Source: Limanda limanda (lineage: Eukaryota; Chordata; Actinopteri; Pleuronectiformes; Pleuronectidae). Taken from it: a stretch of DNA of 64,000 nucleotides. The notes under the pieces are model-generated. The model made no database searches, was not told the origin of the DNA, and saw nothing but the letters and a program-made list of their open reading frames with translations. This document shows, piece by piece, positions 38,325 to 52,622 of the stretch (within the stretch, counting starts at the first letter, position 1; each line of letters begins with the position of its first letter). The stretch is from contig NC_083638.1 in the NCBI RefSeq assembly GCF_963576545.1, positions 32,599,041 to 32,663,040 of the forward strand, given 5' to 3'. Both the position numbers and the translations under genes were made by a program.

Positions 38325-38470
38325 TCCCCTACTCACTCGCTCAGAGCGACATATGCAGTGAGATCAGAGCTCGTACATGTGAAGCAGCCGGTCGGTGACT
38401 TTGTTGAAGATCAGTGGAAACAGTGAAAACACAGAGTTTCTCTGGTCAGAGATGCTAAGTCCTCCTCCAC
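38325..38470 (+). mobile_element. Right part of the hAT copy interrupted by the nested element
   Basis: CACTCGCTCAGAGCGACATA then GCAGTGAGATCAGAGCTCGT, CATGTGAAGCAGCCGGTC and GGTGAC matches the region at 5442-5502 and, in part, 15198-15242. It is the leader of the ZBED5-like hAT family; the transposase start itself is not present. Confidence 0.6.
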
Positions 38471-38979
38471 TCGGCTCTAACTTGAACTAATAAACATTCA
38501 TCACTAGTTATCAGGACCTGATCAGCACATGAAGTAACTTAGTGTTTGTTTGATTTCAGAGTTTATGAGGCTGACTTGTTAACATTTTGTGTTCGGTACA
38601 ACACGAGACATGATGCTCACAGTCAGGACTCAGTGTTAAAATGAGCAGAGCGACACACAGACATGATCCGACACCATCGATTCATAACTAAACACATGAC
38701 TCCGACAGCAACACAGGACGACAAGACCTTTAATGAGCGTTGGTCCTGAAGAAGCGGTGTTACAATTATTCAGCAGTGGAAAACGGCTCAAACAATGAAA
38801 GTAGCTGAAAACATGATAATGTCCTGCCACTGCATCGCTCACCTCTATGCAGGAGCCCATACATTAACACATGCTGCTGCTCCTCCTACTCCAACCTTTA
38901 TTATCAAAAGAGCCATTTTGCCTCCTCTTCCCCCAAATTAAATCTGTCTGGAGCCGCAAAACATATTTGATAACACAGG

Positions 38980-39370
38980 TTATAAAGTTATATATATAGT
39001 TATACAATATATATAAAAACTATAGTTTGTTGCACTTATGCTGTGTGCTTGCTCTGGAAAGAACGACAATAACAAAACTGTTGACATTTTATTGCTATTT
39101 TTACCTGTTACAAAAAAGGAAAACGCCAAACTCTTATGAAGAGGAGAATAAAATACATGTGTAGGTTTCAGCAAATGCTGTGTGCTTGCTCTGGAAATCT
39201 CTTTAACATTAAATTTTTTAATGTTTGCCAATTTCTCGCCACATATAAAGCATACAGGTATGCCAGCATCATTGGCAGTGAAAGCAAATGAATCTGTCCA
39301 CGCAGAATTAAACTCTCTATTTTCCTCCAAGACTTTTCTTTTTTGGGATTTATCCGTGGTTAGTTTACCG
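38980..39370 (-). pseudogene. hAT transposase N-terminus (GTF2IRD2/ZBED-like), antisense
   Basis: The minus strand reads KRKVLEENREFNSAWTDSFA then FTANDAGIPVCFICGEKLAN, IKKFNVK. This is the basic start plus BED-type finger (C-x2-C) of GTF2IRD2-like hAT transposases. The histidine half is lost: after NVK the frame runs into unrelated sequence. The motif GTGTGCTTGCTCTGGAAA occurs twice (about 39040 and 39179), so a small rearrangement happened here. Confidence 0.75.
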
Positions 39371-39374
39371 AGGC

Positions 39375-39697
39375 CAGGGGTCGGAAACTATAGATTAGCG
39401 ACCTGCAGGGAAGAGCGCCGGACCGTAGACGTAATAGGATGTGACGCATATTTTAGTTGACGGAATATTAAAATAAAACGTGAGAGCAGATCAGACTGGA
39501 GGCGGACACATAAACTGAAGCTCGGTACAAACCACCTGCAGCTTCTGCTCTGATCAAGAAGCTGCTGCACTGATCTCTGAGCAGCTGTGACCAGAAACGC
39601 TGTGTTTTGCGCAACATGCACAACACTTTACAGGGAGCCACTGCAGAGGGGCTGAAGAGCTGCATGCGGCTCCAGAGCCGCATGTTGCCGACCCCTG
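39375..39697. mobile_element. hAT-type element with CAGGGGTCGG termini
   Basis: The left end is CAGGGGTCGGAAAC and the right end GTTGCCGACCCCTG; these are inverse copies with one mismatch. Close to the right end is the palindrome ATGCGGCTCCAGAGCCGCAT. The flanking octamers do not match (ACCGAGGC and TCCTACAC), so this may be the two outer parts of one antisense hAT whose transposase start lies next to it, or two solo ends. Confidence 0.55.
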
Positions 39698-40440
39698 TCC
39701 TACACCCTGTAATGTGGGCATCACTCTCTAACTGATGTGGGCATAACTTTATTCCAGCACCATGATTGGTATTGTCATTATCATTCACTGTTTGTGTTGT
39801 CTGTCAAAACATGGTCGTGATGAGTTCTATGGATGTTATTTCGTCATGTCTTAATTATCTATCGAGGAAAAGTTATATCACGATAATTATCGATATCATA
39901 GTATTGCCCCTCCCTAATTCTGGGCACATGAAACACCTTCAAAGTATTTCAAGTGACCCTGCTCCTGCAGTGCCATGAACCTGTCCCAGATGAACAACCA
40001 TGATAAGAGCCTGTTAAACTGGGGTCACATACAGTTTTGATCTCATTAGCCTTTACTAAACAGGGATTACTGGAATACCAGAAGCTACGGAAGATTTACT
40101 TATCTTAAATCCAGTCTGACAAGACAACAACCACATGTGGTCAGTTAGGTTGTGAACAAGCAGTTAGGTTGTGAACAAGCCAGGTAATATACCACCTTAT
40201 TTGCAGTGTATCAAAGTTATGGTACGTATCATTCATTTCCCGGGACAGTGAACACATGAGACTTAAAATATCACTGTCTCAGCTGTTGTCAAGTGTAGTG
40301 CAAGTTTAGATAGTACACAAAAGAACACATATCCAAACTTGATAAACACCAAGTAATGGACAGAGGTGACAAAAACCAGAGGACGAGAACTTTCCACACA
40401 CTAAATGATACTCCCTTAAGCTTATAATTGTACGTCCCTG

Positions 40441-40880
40441 TAGGGATGGGCGATATATCGAATATACTTGATGTATCACGGTTTGTACCAGGTGCAATGT
40501 ATAAAAGCCGTCGACATGAAATTATTTGTGAGTTTCATTCCCCTCTCACAGCAGACAGTTCACTACCCCGCCCATCCAGAAAACTCTCCCTTGTAGATTC
40601 CTATTTTTGAATCAGTAGAGGAGGGAAGAGACTCAGAGAGGATGGAGAGAAAGAAAGAAGGTGAAGAGCCCCAGAGAGTTGACGAGATTTCAGAGACGGT
40701 TATTGACAGTTTGTTCATGTTCATTGTGAACGCTGAACCACAAACAAATCTGTTTACAAATGAGGAACATGAGCGGTGTTCACTCCAGCAAGAGTGGACG
40801 ATTGTGTTTACACACACAGAGGCCCCCGGGCTCCTCCCACAGTCGAAACAAACATTGAAAACACAATTTCCTCTATGATC
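40441..40880. mobile_element. Left end of a hAT element of the TAGGGATGGGCGATATATCG type
   Basis: The sequence starts TAGGGATGGGCGATATATCG, the same kind of terminus as the 33973 element. A frame MERKKEGEEPQRVDEIS from 40642 has no motif. The right end and target duplication were not found. Confidence 0.5.
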
Positions 40881-41603
40881 CACAGCTGCTCAATGATCAG
40901 ACGGCAAGCCTTAACATTGTAATATGACTCGAAATGAGGTCATTTATACTGTGTTTTAAGCCTAAATGTCGGCTGATATCCTATCCAAAGTAAAGACACC
41001 ATACCTAAACCAAGAGTTTGTGGAAGCTAATATTCTAAAAAATCGAAGTATAAAAGTGGTTAAATAAATTGCAGGTCACTCAATCCTAACTGCCTACTCA
41101 TTAATGATCTGATTACTGACCATCAGATCGATTTGCTATGTCTTACTGAAAGTTGCCTGCAAAATGGTGAATATGTAGGTTTAAATGAAGCGACCCCTCC
41201 CACCCATATCAAAACTCATATTCCTCGAAGAACAGGCAGAGGGTGAGGGGTCGCCACAATCTTTTAATTTGACTTATCAACCCTCGACCTAAAGAATTAT
41301 AATTCGTTTGAAAGTCTCATCACCAGCCTCATACATCTAACCCTGAAAATCACATAAACCAGTTCATTTAGTTATCATATATCGTTTACCTGCCCATTAC
41401 TCAGAATTTTTATCTGAATTCTCTGAATTTCTTTCTGAGCTTGTTCTTAGGACAGATAAAGTCATTATAGTCTGTGATTTCAACATTCATGTAGATATTC
41501 CTAATGACCGCCTAGGTTCAGCATTTAACTCATTAATAGACTCAATTGGTTATACTCAACATGTGAATAAACCCACTCACTGTTTAAATCACACTCTTGA
41601 TCT

Positions 41604-41783
41604 CAGGGGCGGCTCCTGGGTGGTTGCCTAGGGAGCAAAATGCTGAATGGGCGCCACAAGAGGCTGATTTATCATGACGTGATACATGCAATGTTAACCA
41701 ATGCAGTAACGTCACACCATTGTCTGTTCTATTGCCAATCTGAAATCTCACATAGGGCTCTAACATTGCCAGGGCCGGCCCTG
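41604..41783. mobile_element. hAT MITE, 180 bp, inserted in the LINE
   Basis: It begins CAGGGGCGGCTCCTGG and ends GCCAGGGCCGGCCCTG, with a perfect 8-bp duplication CTTGATCT (41596-41603, 41784-41791). When it is removed, the LINE frame reads through HTLDLVLTYD, confirming that it is a later insertion. Confidence 0.92.
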
Positions 41784-43160
41784 CTTGATCTTGTTCTGAC
41801 ATATGATTTAGAAATTGAAAATGTAACAATATATCCCCAAAACCCTATTCTGTCTGACCATTTTTTAATTACATTTGAATCTACAATTATTGACAACACT
41901 GACTCTAGACAGAAATTCTATTATAGTCGGTGATTATCTGATAAAACTGTGAACACATTTTAAAAATGCTTCCTTTAACCTCCTTTTCCCATTAACCACA
42001 ATGACATGTGTCAGTAGAATACAGGAAGTTTATCAAAACCTCACACTAAACTAGTTAATAACTTACTTAGTAGTACAGCAGCCTCATTAAATAAAAGCTT
42101 GACGCTGTCGCCCAGCTAAAAAAATAGGAGGCAAATCAGAGGAGATTAGCACCATGGTATAATTATCAAACAGACATGACGGAAGCTGGAGAGGGAGTGG
42201 CATTCCAGCAGCCAAGGTGATTTTCACCTAGCCTGGAAAGATCATAGCCTGATAAATTACAATAAAGAAATGCCTGCACCTTCTATTATTATTAATAGAA
42301 GAAAATAAGAACAACCCCAGGTTCCCCTTCAGCGCTGTAGCAGGGCTGACAGAGCATCATAGCTCTACTGATCGATCTATTCCTTTAACTCTGAGAAGCA
42401 AAGATTTCATGAGCTTCTTTACAAACAAATGTATAACCATCATTGAAAAAAGTTACCACCTCCTCCCCATGAATAGCAAAGATACATTGTATAGTACAGA
42501 AACCATAGAACCACCTGTAGCACCAGATGGACCACTTCAATTGATCTTTCTGAACTGACTTCATTGGTTTTATCTCTAAACCATCAACTTGTCAACTAGA
42601 CCCAATCCCAATTAGACTTTTTAAGGAAGTTTTCCTCCTAATTGACAGCTTTATATTAAATCAGATTAAACACTCCTCCATGCACACATAAGTTAGTCAT
42701 GGAGTTCCATAAGGTTCTGCCCTTGGACCGATACCCTTCACCTTATAAATGCTCCCTTTAGGTAACATCATCAGAAAGCACCATGTGCACTTCCATTGTT
42801 AAGCAGATGACACCCAGCTGTACATAACTATGAAGCCTGATGAATCTAATCACATAGTTTAATTACAGGAATGTCTCAAGAACATCAAGACCTGGATGAT
42901 CCAGTACTTCTTACTTTTAAATTCAGACCAAACTGAGGTCATCGAATTGGCGCTCAACATTTTAGCGAAACACTCTCTGACCAGATAGTCTCCATGGATG
43001 GTGTTAGTTTGGCCCATAGCTCCACTGTGAGGAACCTTGGAGTTATGTTTGACCAGGACATGTCATTTGACCCACATATAAAACAAGTCTCTGGATTTCT
43101 TCCACCTGCGCAATATTGTGAAAATTATGAAGATCCTGTATGTGTTTTTCGCATCCCATA

Positions 43161-43302
<142 letters not shown>

Positions 43303-43719
43303 AAGTATCTCTGTATATAAATGTTTGATCCTTTCATTAATAACCTCTTTACACTCTTATTGTTTTCATTATAACTAGTCAGAGCTGAAACCTGATGGTG
43401 CACATGTGTTTAAGGTCTCTCTACTCTCCCCCCCCCCCCATCTCTCTCTCTCTTATCTCCCCCTCTTTTCCACCAATCTCTCCTCTCCTCCCCATTTTTC
43501 ACTGCTCACCACAACCGGTCGCCCACATTGAGTCTGCTTCTGTTAGAGGTTTCTTCCAGATAATGAGTGATTTTTTTTTCTCTCCAGTCGCCAAAGTGCT
43601 GCTCGTTGTGGGAACTGATGAGTTTCTCTACAAAATGTTACGGTCTTCATGTAAAGTTCCTCGAGATAATGTATATTATGATATAGCATGATACAAATAC
43701 AATTGAATTGAATTGAAAA

Positions 43720-46700
43720 TAATCTAAGCTTTTAGTATACACTGTTTGAAATCAAATATATCTATTTAATATGTGATGTACTCCTGTCAGTTGTTAAGCC
43801 ACTAAATGTATAAGCCTAGTTGTGTAACTAAAAATACAATATTGAAAAAATTGTTTGAATTCATTATTATTATTTATTTTTTACTAAAAATAAATTAATA
43901 ATAGTACTCATGCTACCCTGCACTATTTATTGGTCAACAAGTTCAGACTCAAGACGGTAACAACGCAAAAGTGCTGATACCAGTATACTGAAACTACGAG
44001 AAACACCAATCAGCTAATAATCTAATATTGACGGTTTTTAGGTCAATTTAGGTCAGGTTCTATAGCTATAGACATGGATTGTTAGCTTGTTGAAGGTGGT
44101 ACATTTTAAGGCCAGTCAACAAGTCCCCTCTATGGGAAGAAACCTGGCAGTGATTCCAATGTTATTTATTAAATGATTATATCTACATGTGGTGTTATCT
44201 GACCTGGTTAGCTAGCCATTAGCCTACAGGTAAGATTGACCCAGTTTTCCTCCATCACTGTGAGGACTGGACTTGTGCCTTCCGTTACCAGCATAGATAG
44301 ACCTAGCTCTTTATAGTCAGTAAGCCTCTCCTAAGTGTGGGCTGGCTGCTTGTTGAATCAAAATGTTCGTATTCTGTCTCTGCACCTCGTAAATAATGAA
44401 GAGAAAATAAAGTCTTCCCCACTTTGCCCTTTTCCTCCTACTCCTCAGCTGATCCATGCAATTCCTCCACCTCTGTCATCAACACACAATGGCAACAACA
44501 TTCCTCAAAGTCATACCTCATAACTCATTGGCATCACAGACAATGCTGTTTTCAGAGGAGGGTGAAAGGGAAAGCTTGGTGATTTTGACCAGTTGTTGTT
44601 GTGAGTATGTAGGAAGGGGAAGTTCGTGGTGGTGAGGGAAACGGGCTTGGGACCCAGGGTGGGAGTGGGAGATTGGGCGGGTGTCCACTGGCAGCAGGGT
44701 AAATGAGATGAGAAAAGGCAGAGCTGCTACTGATGGGTTGTGTTTGAACAGCTGTCCCTACATCGAGGTTGAAGGATGACAGGAAGAGGCTGGCACCAGG
44801 AAGGCCAGGCCAAAAGGAAACAGACGAATAGAGAGGTGGAGGAGTGCTGCTTTCCCTTTGTCCTTGTCTTTTCCTTTCTCCACTACCACTCATTCCTTCA
44901 CTTCTCCACCAGCCTCCTATATGGTGTGATAATACCACAAAAAAGAAGATGTTTTCTCTTTCTGCCTTTCCCTAACATTTTATTTTTATTCAGGGAACCA
45001 AGTGTTTTAAAATATTAGTGTCAAAAAAGAGGGGATGTAAGGTCAAATCCAGGAAAAGAGAAAGAATCATCTGAGGTTCGTTACAGCAAAGCTCTGAATC
45101 TAGCAGTATGTCTAGAAAAACATCAGAACAATAAAAAGCAATCAGGCATGATTCTGATCCCACATGTGCTTGCGATAATCCACGCAGCTAGCCAGGCATA
45201 TACTCTAACCCTCCCCCTTTAGTTCAATGCACCAAAAACATTCCTTTACTTCTCAATTGACCACATAAACTCTTAATGTATTCAGGGAGAAAGTTTTCTT
45301 TTTGTTGACCAAACTAGATATGGATGATGCATGCACAGATTTATATACCTGTCCCTATTTCCAAATACTATTAACACTAAACTTAAATCATACACTACTC
45401 TCAAAAGAAAAAAACTTTTCACAATATGTTTTTTATATCAGTCGATATATATTGTGATAAGGAAAATTTATATCGTGATAATTATTGATATTATATTCAA
45501 TAAACAAAGGCTAACTGTATTGAGACTGACTGTTTTCAGGCATATAGGGTTAAACTGACTCTTTAAGTCACAGGATGCACATAAGGTGCACAGCAGTTCT
45601 TCTCAAACGTCTAAATTATGTAAATTGCTGGAATCATTTGACAGGTGATGTAAAAACATTTGTTTACATCACCATGTATCAACATGTGCTGTTGTAAATA
45701 ATTATCTCACTGCACCTTCAATAGAAAACAAACAAGATAATTATGCTCTAAGAGAGCTCCATAGTTACAATCAATTGACCTGGGGACATAGTCACCATTT
45801 GTGCTCATGTTGTAATGGATTAATGATTATGGAGTGCTCCAGTAAAAATGTAATAATGATTATTGAGTATTCATGTAATAATGTAATGAAGGCTTAGTAT
45901 TCAAGTTATAATGAAGTAATGATTACAGATTGCTTGTGTAATAAAGACTACTGAGTACACATGTAATAATGGGGCAAAGTCAAACTTTTGAACATTTTAC
46001 ATAATGTGTAGAAAGGTTAAAAATGGGAAAACTTAAAACATCAATAATGCAATGGTCAGTTTTGGGATGTGAAGCTCTGCTCTCAATATAATGCTAATTC
46101 ATGGAGCTCTGACTGTTTAGTCCTGCTCACTGACCTGAAACTCAGCCTAACAGTGTGAATTGATCATGATCCTATGCTTCCTTAACCAGAAGTGGTGTTG
46201 CTGTTACTAACAAGCCAAACTCTGTTTAGAAATCTTGATATTTTCAAAGTTTCCTCACTTATCATTCATTATTAGGGATAAATGTTTGTTTTTAATGAGA
46301 TCTAAATCTTTTTTAACTGATCTACAGTTCACCAATTGGATTTGCTAGGTCCGATTTTGGCAGTTCATTCAGTCTAACACTTTTTATGGTAGATCATATC
46401 TGCTTGCCATAGTCACAAGAGCAAGCACTAGAGACCATTGTAGGGAGCAAAGAGGCTCCATTCTACTTATACAAGTCAGATATTGAGTATTTTAACCCTT
46501 GATGTATGTATTTATGCCGTTGATTCTCTGAGGCAGTGAATTACCTCACCAAAAACTTAATTTGATGTTAAAAAACAACACACCCTGTGGCTTTGTGTGC
46601 AGTTTATAAGCAGTGGATAACCTGTCCAAACCTTCAAAATGTAATTCCCAGTCAGCAGAATAACAACAGTAAACCCTGGAATGTTACAAATCCCAGCCTC

Positions 46701-48900
46701 CAAAAAAAGACAGAACAAAAAATCCTGCTTTACTTCTCTAAATGGTTCTGTCTTGTCAGAGAACTGAGTAACAAATAAAAAATCTGCTTATAAATAAGTC
46801 TGTGTGAGTAATTTCTGTCTTCCACTAAGATTAATATAAAGAAACATGATCCTTATAAAGCTGATCATGGGGAACACCAGGTCCACAGATGTCTGTTGTC
46901 AGGGATTAAGTAGCTGCTATATTTGCAAGAGAAAATCCAGTGCTCAGTATCGCTTCATGTACGAAAGTGACATTCTCCACAGTTCATACACACGTCCCCA
47001 GAAGGATCTCCAGTCTGCCCAGCAACCTTTCAACCTGTGGAAAAGCTGACAGGTTTTCTCTAATTGGGTCCATGTTCATTTTATTCACCAGTTAATGTGA
47101 TGATCCGCCGTGACAGTGAGCCAGGTGGTGAAAGCTCAAATCTACACTGAATGTACAAAAATATATGTGTTGCTGCAACTCATCATAGGAATGTGTTCTT
47201 AATATTTTGCTCATATTATGACGGTAAATGAGATCAGTTAATCCATCCATCCATCCACTCGTTTTCATTACCTGGACACAGGGAAGCATGAGGAAGATGA
47301 GGACATCCCTGCAGAGGATGAATGATTCCATCCTTATCTGGATTTTTCCCCAGGTCAGCTTCTTGCTAAAGTTGGGCGAGCCCCGGACTCTGGACAGGAT
47401 GGGAACACAACAAATTAAAATACTTCTACAGCAGCACCGTGGTTTGATTGTGATGTTTAAGTGACACCACAATAGATTTAAAAAAAATGTTATTTAATAT
47501 GCAGTTATTCATGATGAAACCACCAGTTAACAGGGCTGGTTTAGGCGACTGATGGGCCCCAGTGGAAAGCTGAGATGTGATTAGTAATCAGTGTGTGGTA
47601 ACTTGATTAAGCATAAGTCTATTTAGTAAAATATATGTAAGTATACTATAAACGGATGAGATGAAGTCCTGAACGGAGCACTCTGCTCAGTGTGTGTTTC
47701 TGGGGAAATTAATGTCAATGTGATGTCACCAGGGTTGGGTTATCAACTTGGGTTTGGAGTAGAAGCAAAATTACATATAAGCTCAAGTTCAGCGGCTGAG
47801 TGGTCTATGCCACATAGACCACGAAGGCTGAACCAACATAAAACAGTCAGGTCTACGGAGGATTCCCTATGTATCACCAGCATAGAGCACTTCTTGCAGC
47901 TAACTGAAGCTGTATTGTCAAAACAAATGTCAGTCCTTTGAGTTTTTACATTTTTACTGTTAGCTATTGATTTAGTTAAATCCTGATATTTAAAATTGTA
48001 CTTCTCGGATTATGTTATGTCATAGTAATTTCCTTTTTTTTGCTAAGTAATTTGTCACTGTGTGCTGATGACAAATTGAATCCTGGGATAGGTTGGGCTG
48101 AGAAGGATCCACCTGTTGAATCCCTTGTTGTGTTGTTTGTAGTAGCCTATGCAAGTGGACAGCCTATGCTTCTGTTACAGATAAAGTCTTCAAATCCAGC
48201 CTCAGAAAGATGCAGCCTTTGATTTAGTACACATGCTTAGGTCAGTGCTTGGCTGATAAAAGTCCCCAAATTCTACTGAAAAGCTTAATGGGAAATGTAG
48301 GATCCGGCATGTTTGAAGCATAACTCATAACAAGGACAAAAAATGCTGCATTTTGAATTTATCTTGATACAAATAATAGAAATCTGGCTATAGCTTCCTG
48401 TTTCATGAAAGTACTAAACTAAATCAGCCCTTTAAAAACACCATTAGAACTAGGTCTTAACTCAGAGGCCCTCCAATAGAAGACGCTTCAAGATTAAGTG
48501 ACACTACAGGTGTGACTTTACTTCGTCCTTCAGGTCAGAAGCTTCCTATGAAAAAAAACGAATTTGCAATGATAGGAATTGTGAAGCAGGTATGCTCGGG
48601 CAGCAGCCCACATTGGTTTGTAATCCTGTTTATTCATCAGAAATTATAATTTTTGACAGAATAGTAATATACAATATACATTTGACATTTAACCGATGAA
48701 ATAATTTATGATTAGTTAGTTAATTAGTGAATAATGAAAATGACTCGTTCTTGACGCCGATGACAAACAACAAGAAACATCCGAGTAATAGAGGGAGTTG
48801 ACAGAAAATACACCTGCATCCAGCAGCAGAGTGAGCAGAGAACATGTGTGTCTGCTCCATGTGGGAAGCAGAGACCGATCACTGCTGCTCACCGAGCATC
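43720..48900. other. Long stretch without confident gene
   Basis: AT-rich DNA with weak hAT-like terminus text near 45420-45490 (ATATCGTGATAATTATTGAT), a polypurine run AAAAAAGAGGGGA followed by TGTAAGG near 45025-45042 that resembles the start of a 3' LTR, and a TE-like CAGGGCTGGTTTAGGCG near 47530. No coding exon is secure, but see the candidate at 47272-47389. Confidence 0.45.
47272..47389 (-). CDS. Weak candidate minus-strand exon, unidentified
   Basis: An open 118-nt segment with acceptor TTCCCATCCTGTCCAG and donor CAG|GTAATG. It would encode VRGSPNFSKKLTWGKIQIRM then ESFILCRDVLIFLMLPCVQ, with a hydrophobic half. I do not recognise it. Nothing adjacent is certain; an open segment near 46870-47050 on the same strand could be a following exon. 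Chance is a real possibility. Confidence 0.2.
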
Positions 48901-48910
48901 AGAACATCAA

Positions 48911-50570
<1,660 letters not shown>

Positions 50571-50574
50571 ACCT

Positions 50575-50768
50575 GGTCTGTATATATATATATATATAGC
50601 GCTTTTCTAGTCTTGATGACCACGCTAAGTCCCTCACCGTACAGGTTAATATTATTATATTTGCCAGTTTCTATGAGGAATTTGTGGTTGGATGGGTAAG
50701 ACTGGGATTGAACTGCCAACATTCTGGTTGGAAGATGATCGCTCAACCCCCTCAGCCACAACCGCCCC
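50575..50768 (-). repeat. tRNA-derived SINE copy, antisense
   Basis: TATATATAGCGCTTTTCTAG and TCTTGATGACCACGC at the left are the inverse of the usual SINE tail. GGGATTGAACTGCCAACAT and CAACCCCCTCAGCCACAACC at the right are the inverse of the tRNA-like head (B-box and A-box regions). Confidence 0.75.
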
Positions 50769-50869
50769 TCAATCTCACTCAAATTCACACTGATACAGTC
50801 TCCAATTAACCTGCAAGTGGACTATGCGAGGAACCCGAAGGAATCCCACACAAAGGGCTACAACATGCA

Positions 50870-51432
50870 ACCTTGGTGCCTAACCTTGTCACATGGTGTG
50901 AGCAGAACCACCTGCAGCTCAACGAGACAACGACAAAGGAGCTGGTTGGTGATCTGAGGAGGTTTAGGACACTGTTTCCATCCAGGGGGTCAGCGTGGAC
51001 ATTGTGGAGGATTACAAATACCTGGGAGTGTTTTTAGACCGTAAGCTGGACTGCAGTGATGCCCTCTATTTCCTGAGAGACTGAGGTCCTTCGACATTTG
51101 CCAGACTAGGTGATGTTCTAACTCTGGCCATCAAATTCTACAACTCCTCCCTCTGAGTCAACCAACTGGACTCATTAAAATGCCAGCAATATCTGACATG
51201 TTATATCTGTCTATGTTTATAGTAAACACTGTACAAAAGGCACATATTGTACGTATTTAATATTTCATTATATTTTATTTCATATATTTTGTATTTTCAT
51301 ATAATCTTTATTTTTTGTGGTTTTTCCTTACTCTTGTTGAGGCATAAGGGCAGACAATGTGCACCTTGTTAAAGCCCTATTAGACACATTGTTATTGGTG
51401 AATATGGGCTATACAATTAAAATTTGATTGAT
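50870..51432 (+). mobile_element. 3' part of an L2-like LINE
   Basis: The + strand reads QNHLQLNETTTKELV and EDYKYLGVFLDRKLDCS, typical text downstream of the reverse-transcriptase core, followed by an AT-rich 3' UTR ending GTGAATATGGGCTATACAAT and TAAAATTTGATTGATCA. The same tail is seen antisense at 13346-13400. It is 5'-truncated and has frameshifts. Confidence 0.8.
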
Positions 51433-52429
51433 CACACATTCAATATTTTCAATATTTTTACCTCAAGCTCCTGGAATGTGGTCAGGCTTGCTCTGTGGAA
51501 ACACACTTTGTATTTGCAGGGCTGGATATGTATTCATCATATATACAGGTATATATATACATTGACTTCATTATATAGGGGGGTATAACAAGTATATTCA
51601 GTCAATATGCCAGTGGAAGTAACATAGTGCAAACCAATAAATGTTGTATATTTAAAGATGGATGTGTCACACTGTACAAACTGAATTATCCTATTACCAA
51701 CAATGTGTGTGACGGAGTTCTGGCGCCCCCTTTCATCCGGACACGTACAACAACATTTAGGACATTTGTTTTCATTGATGACTAATGTAAATCATGATGT
51801 GATTAGTTCTGATTCATTCGCAGAAACTTCTCTTGCCTTTAGCTTAGGATATGTGTCGAGAACATTTGGCCTGTTTCTTTACCTGAGCCCATTTTCCTTG
51901 ACAACATTGAGCTTATTTATTTTTCATATTTTGTCCAATCTTTAGTTTTACCTTTATTGGTTGTTTCTTATGTCATCATCTGCTTTTATGAGAACTTGTA
52001 GGGTCTTTCACTCTCATCAGAACCAGGTCCCAGGTTTCTCATCTTATTTATCAGAGAAGATTTACTCATTCAGCTCCAATCAGATCCATTAGTGACGCAG
52101 TAATTAAATATATTCTGCTTTACATTGGGTAAGCATAACTATTAGATTCACCATTAGGCACCTGAAAGTGGATAATTTCAACTCAAACGGACAAATTAAT
52201 GACAAAATTTGGATAAAGGTAGTGAATAATTATTTGCTGTTGTGTCTATTATTTGAAGATGCCATATCCAAGGCAAACAGACCGCCCGTGATTACTGTAT
52301 TATTCCATTTCATAGATTTTTTTTCTCAAATATTATTTTCGAAAGTCTAAAATTCACTTTTACATTACACACAAACGCCCGCCAATCGTTGTATTATGAC
52401 AGGGACAGGCGGAAGTGCTATGTGTGGGT
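51433..52429. other. Upstream flank of the lamin gene, no gene recognised
   Basis: AT-rich, with short TATATA runs. No exon or complete repeat was seen. Confidence 0.5.
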
Positions 52430-52622
52430 CTCTTGGTGCTGATGACGTCAGCTGGTCAGCTGTGATTGCTGTCAGCTGTGAACGTGTTGAACACGTGATA
52501 TGGTCCAGCCGCGGCTCCCCGGGAGCAGAAGCAGTTTGTCGTCACGGTCACTGTTGATCGGCAGCAGTTCACTGTGACTTGATCAGATCGGTCCTGTGGA
52601 TTACCTGCTAAGCAGCGTCATC
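52430..52622 (+). promoter_or_regulatory. lmnl3: Putative proximal promoter and 5' UTR of the lamin gene
   Basis: GC content rises sharply here. A full palindromic cAMP-response element TGACGTCA lies at 52443-52450. Two CAGCTG E-boxes lie at 52457-52462 and 52473-52478, and a CACGTG E-box at 52492-52497. No TATA box is evident. The ATG at 52623 has ATCATGG context. The transcription start cannot be placed from sequence alone, and factor binding is inference. Confidence 0.5.

Larger units (their letters stand above)
33973..39916. mobile_element. Outer hAT element, about 5.9 kb, containing nested insertions
   Basis: The left end is TAGAGCTGGGC and the right end GCCCCTCCCTA (inverse TAGGGAGGGGC). 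Both are flanked by the same octamer ATTCTGGG (33965-33972 and 39917-39924). Sub-terminal sequence is of the ATATCACGATAATTATCGATAT type on both sides, as in the fish hAT families that begin TAGGGCTGGGCGATAT. The 8-bp duplication and matching subterminal motifs support one ancestral insertion. The inside has since been filled by other elements. Confidence 0.7.

Noticed and set aside
44552..44938. 128-residue Pro/Ser-rich minus-strand frame
   Set aside because: No motif, no splice context and low-complexity composition; likely chance.
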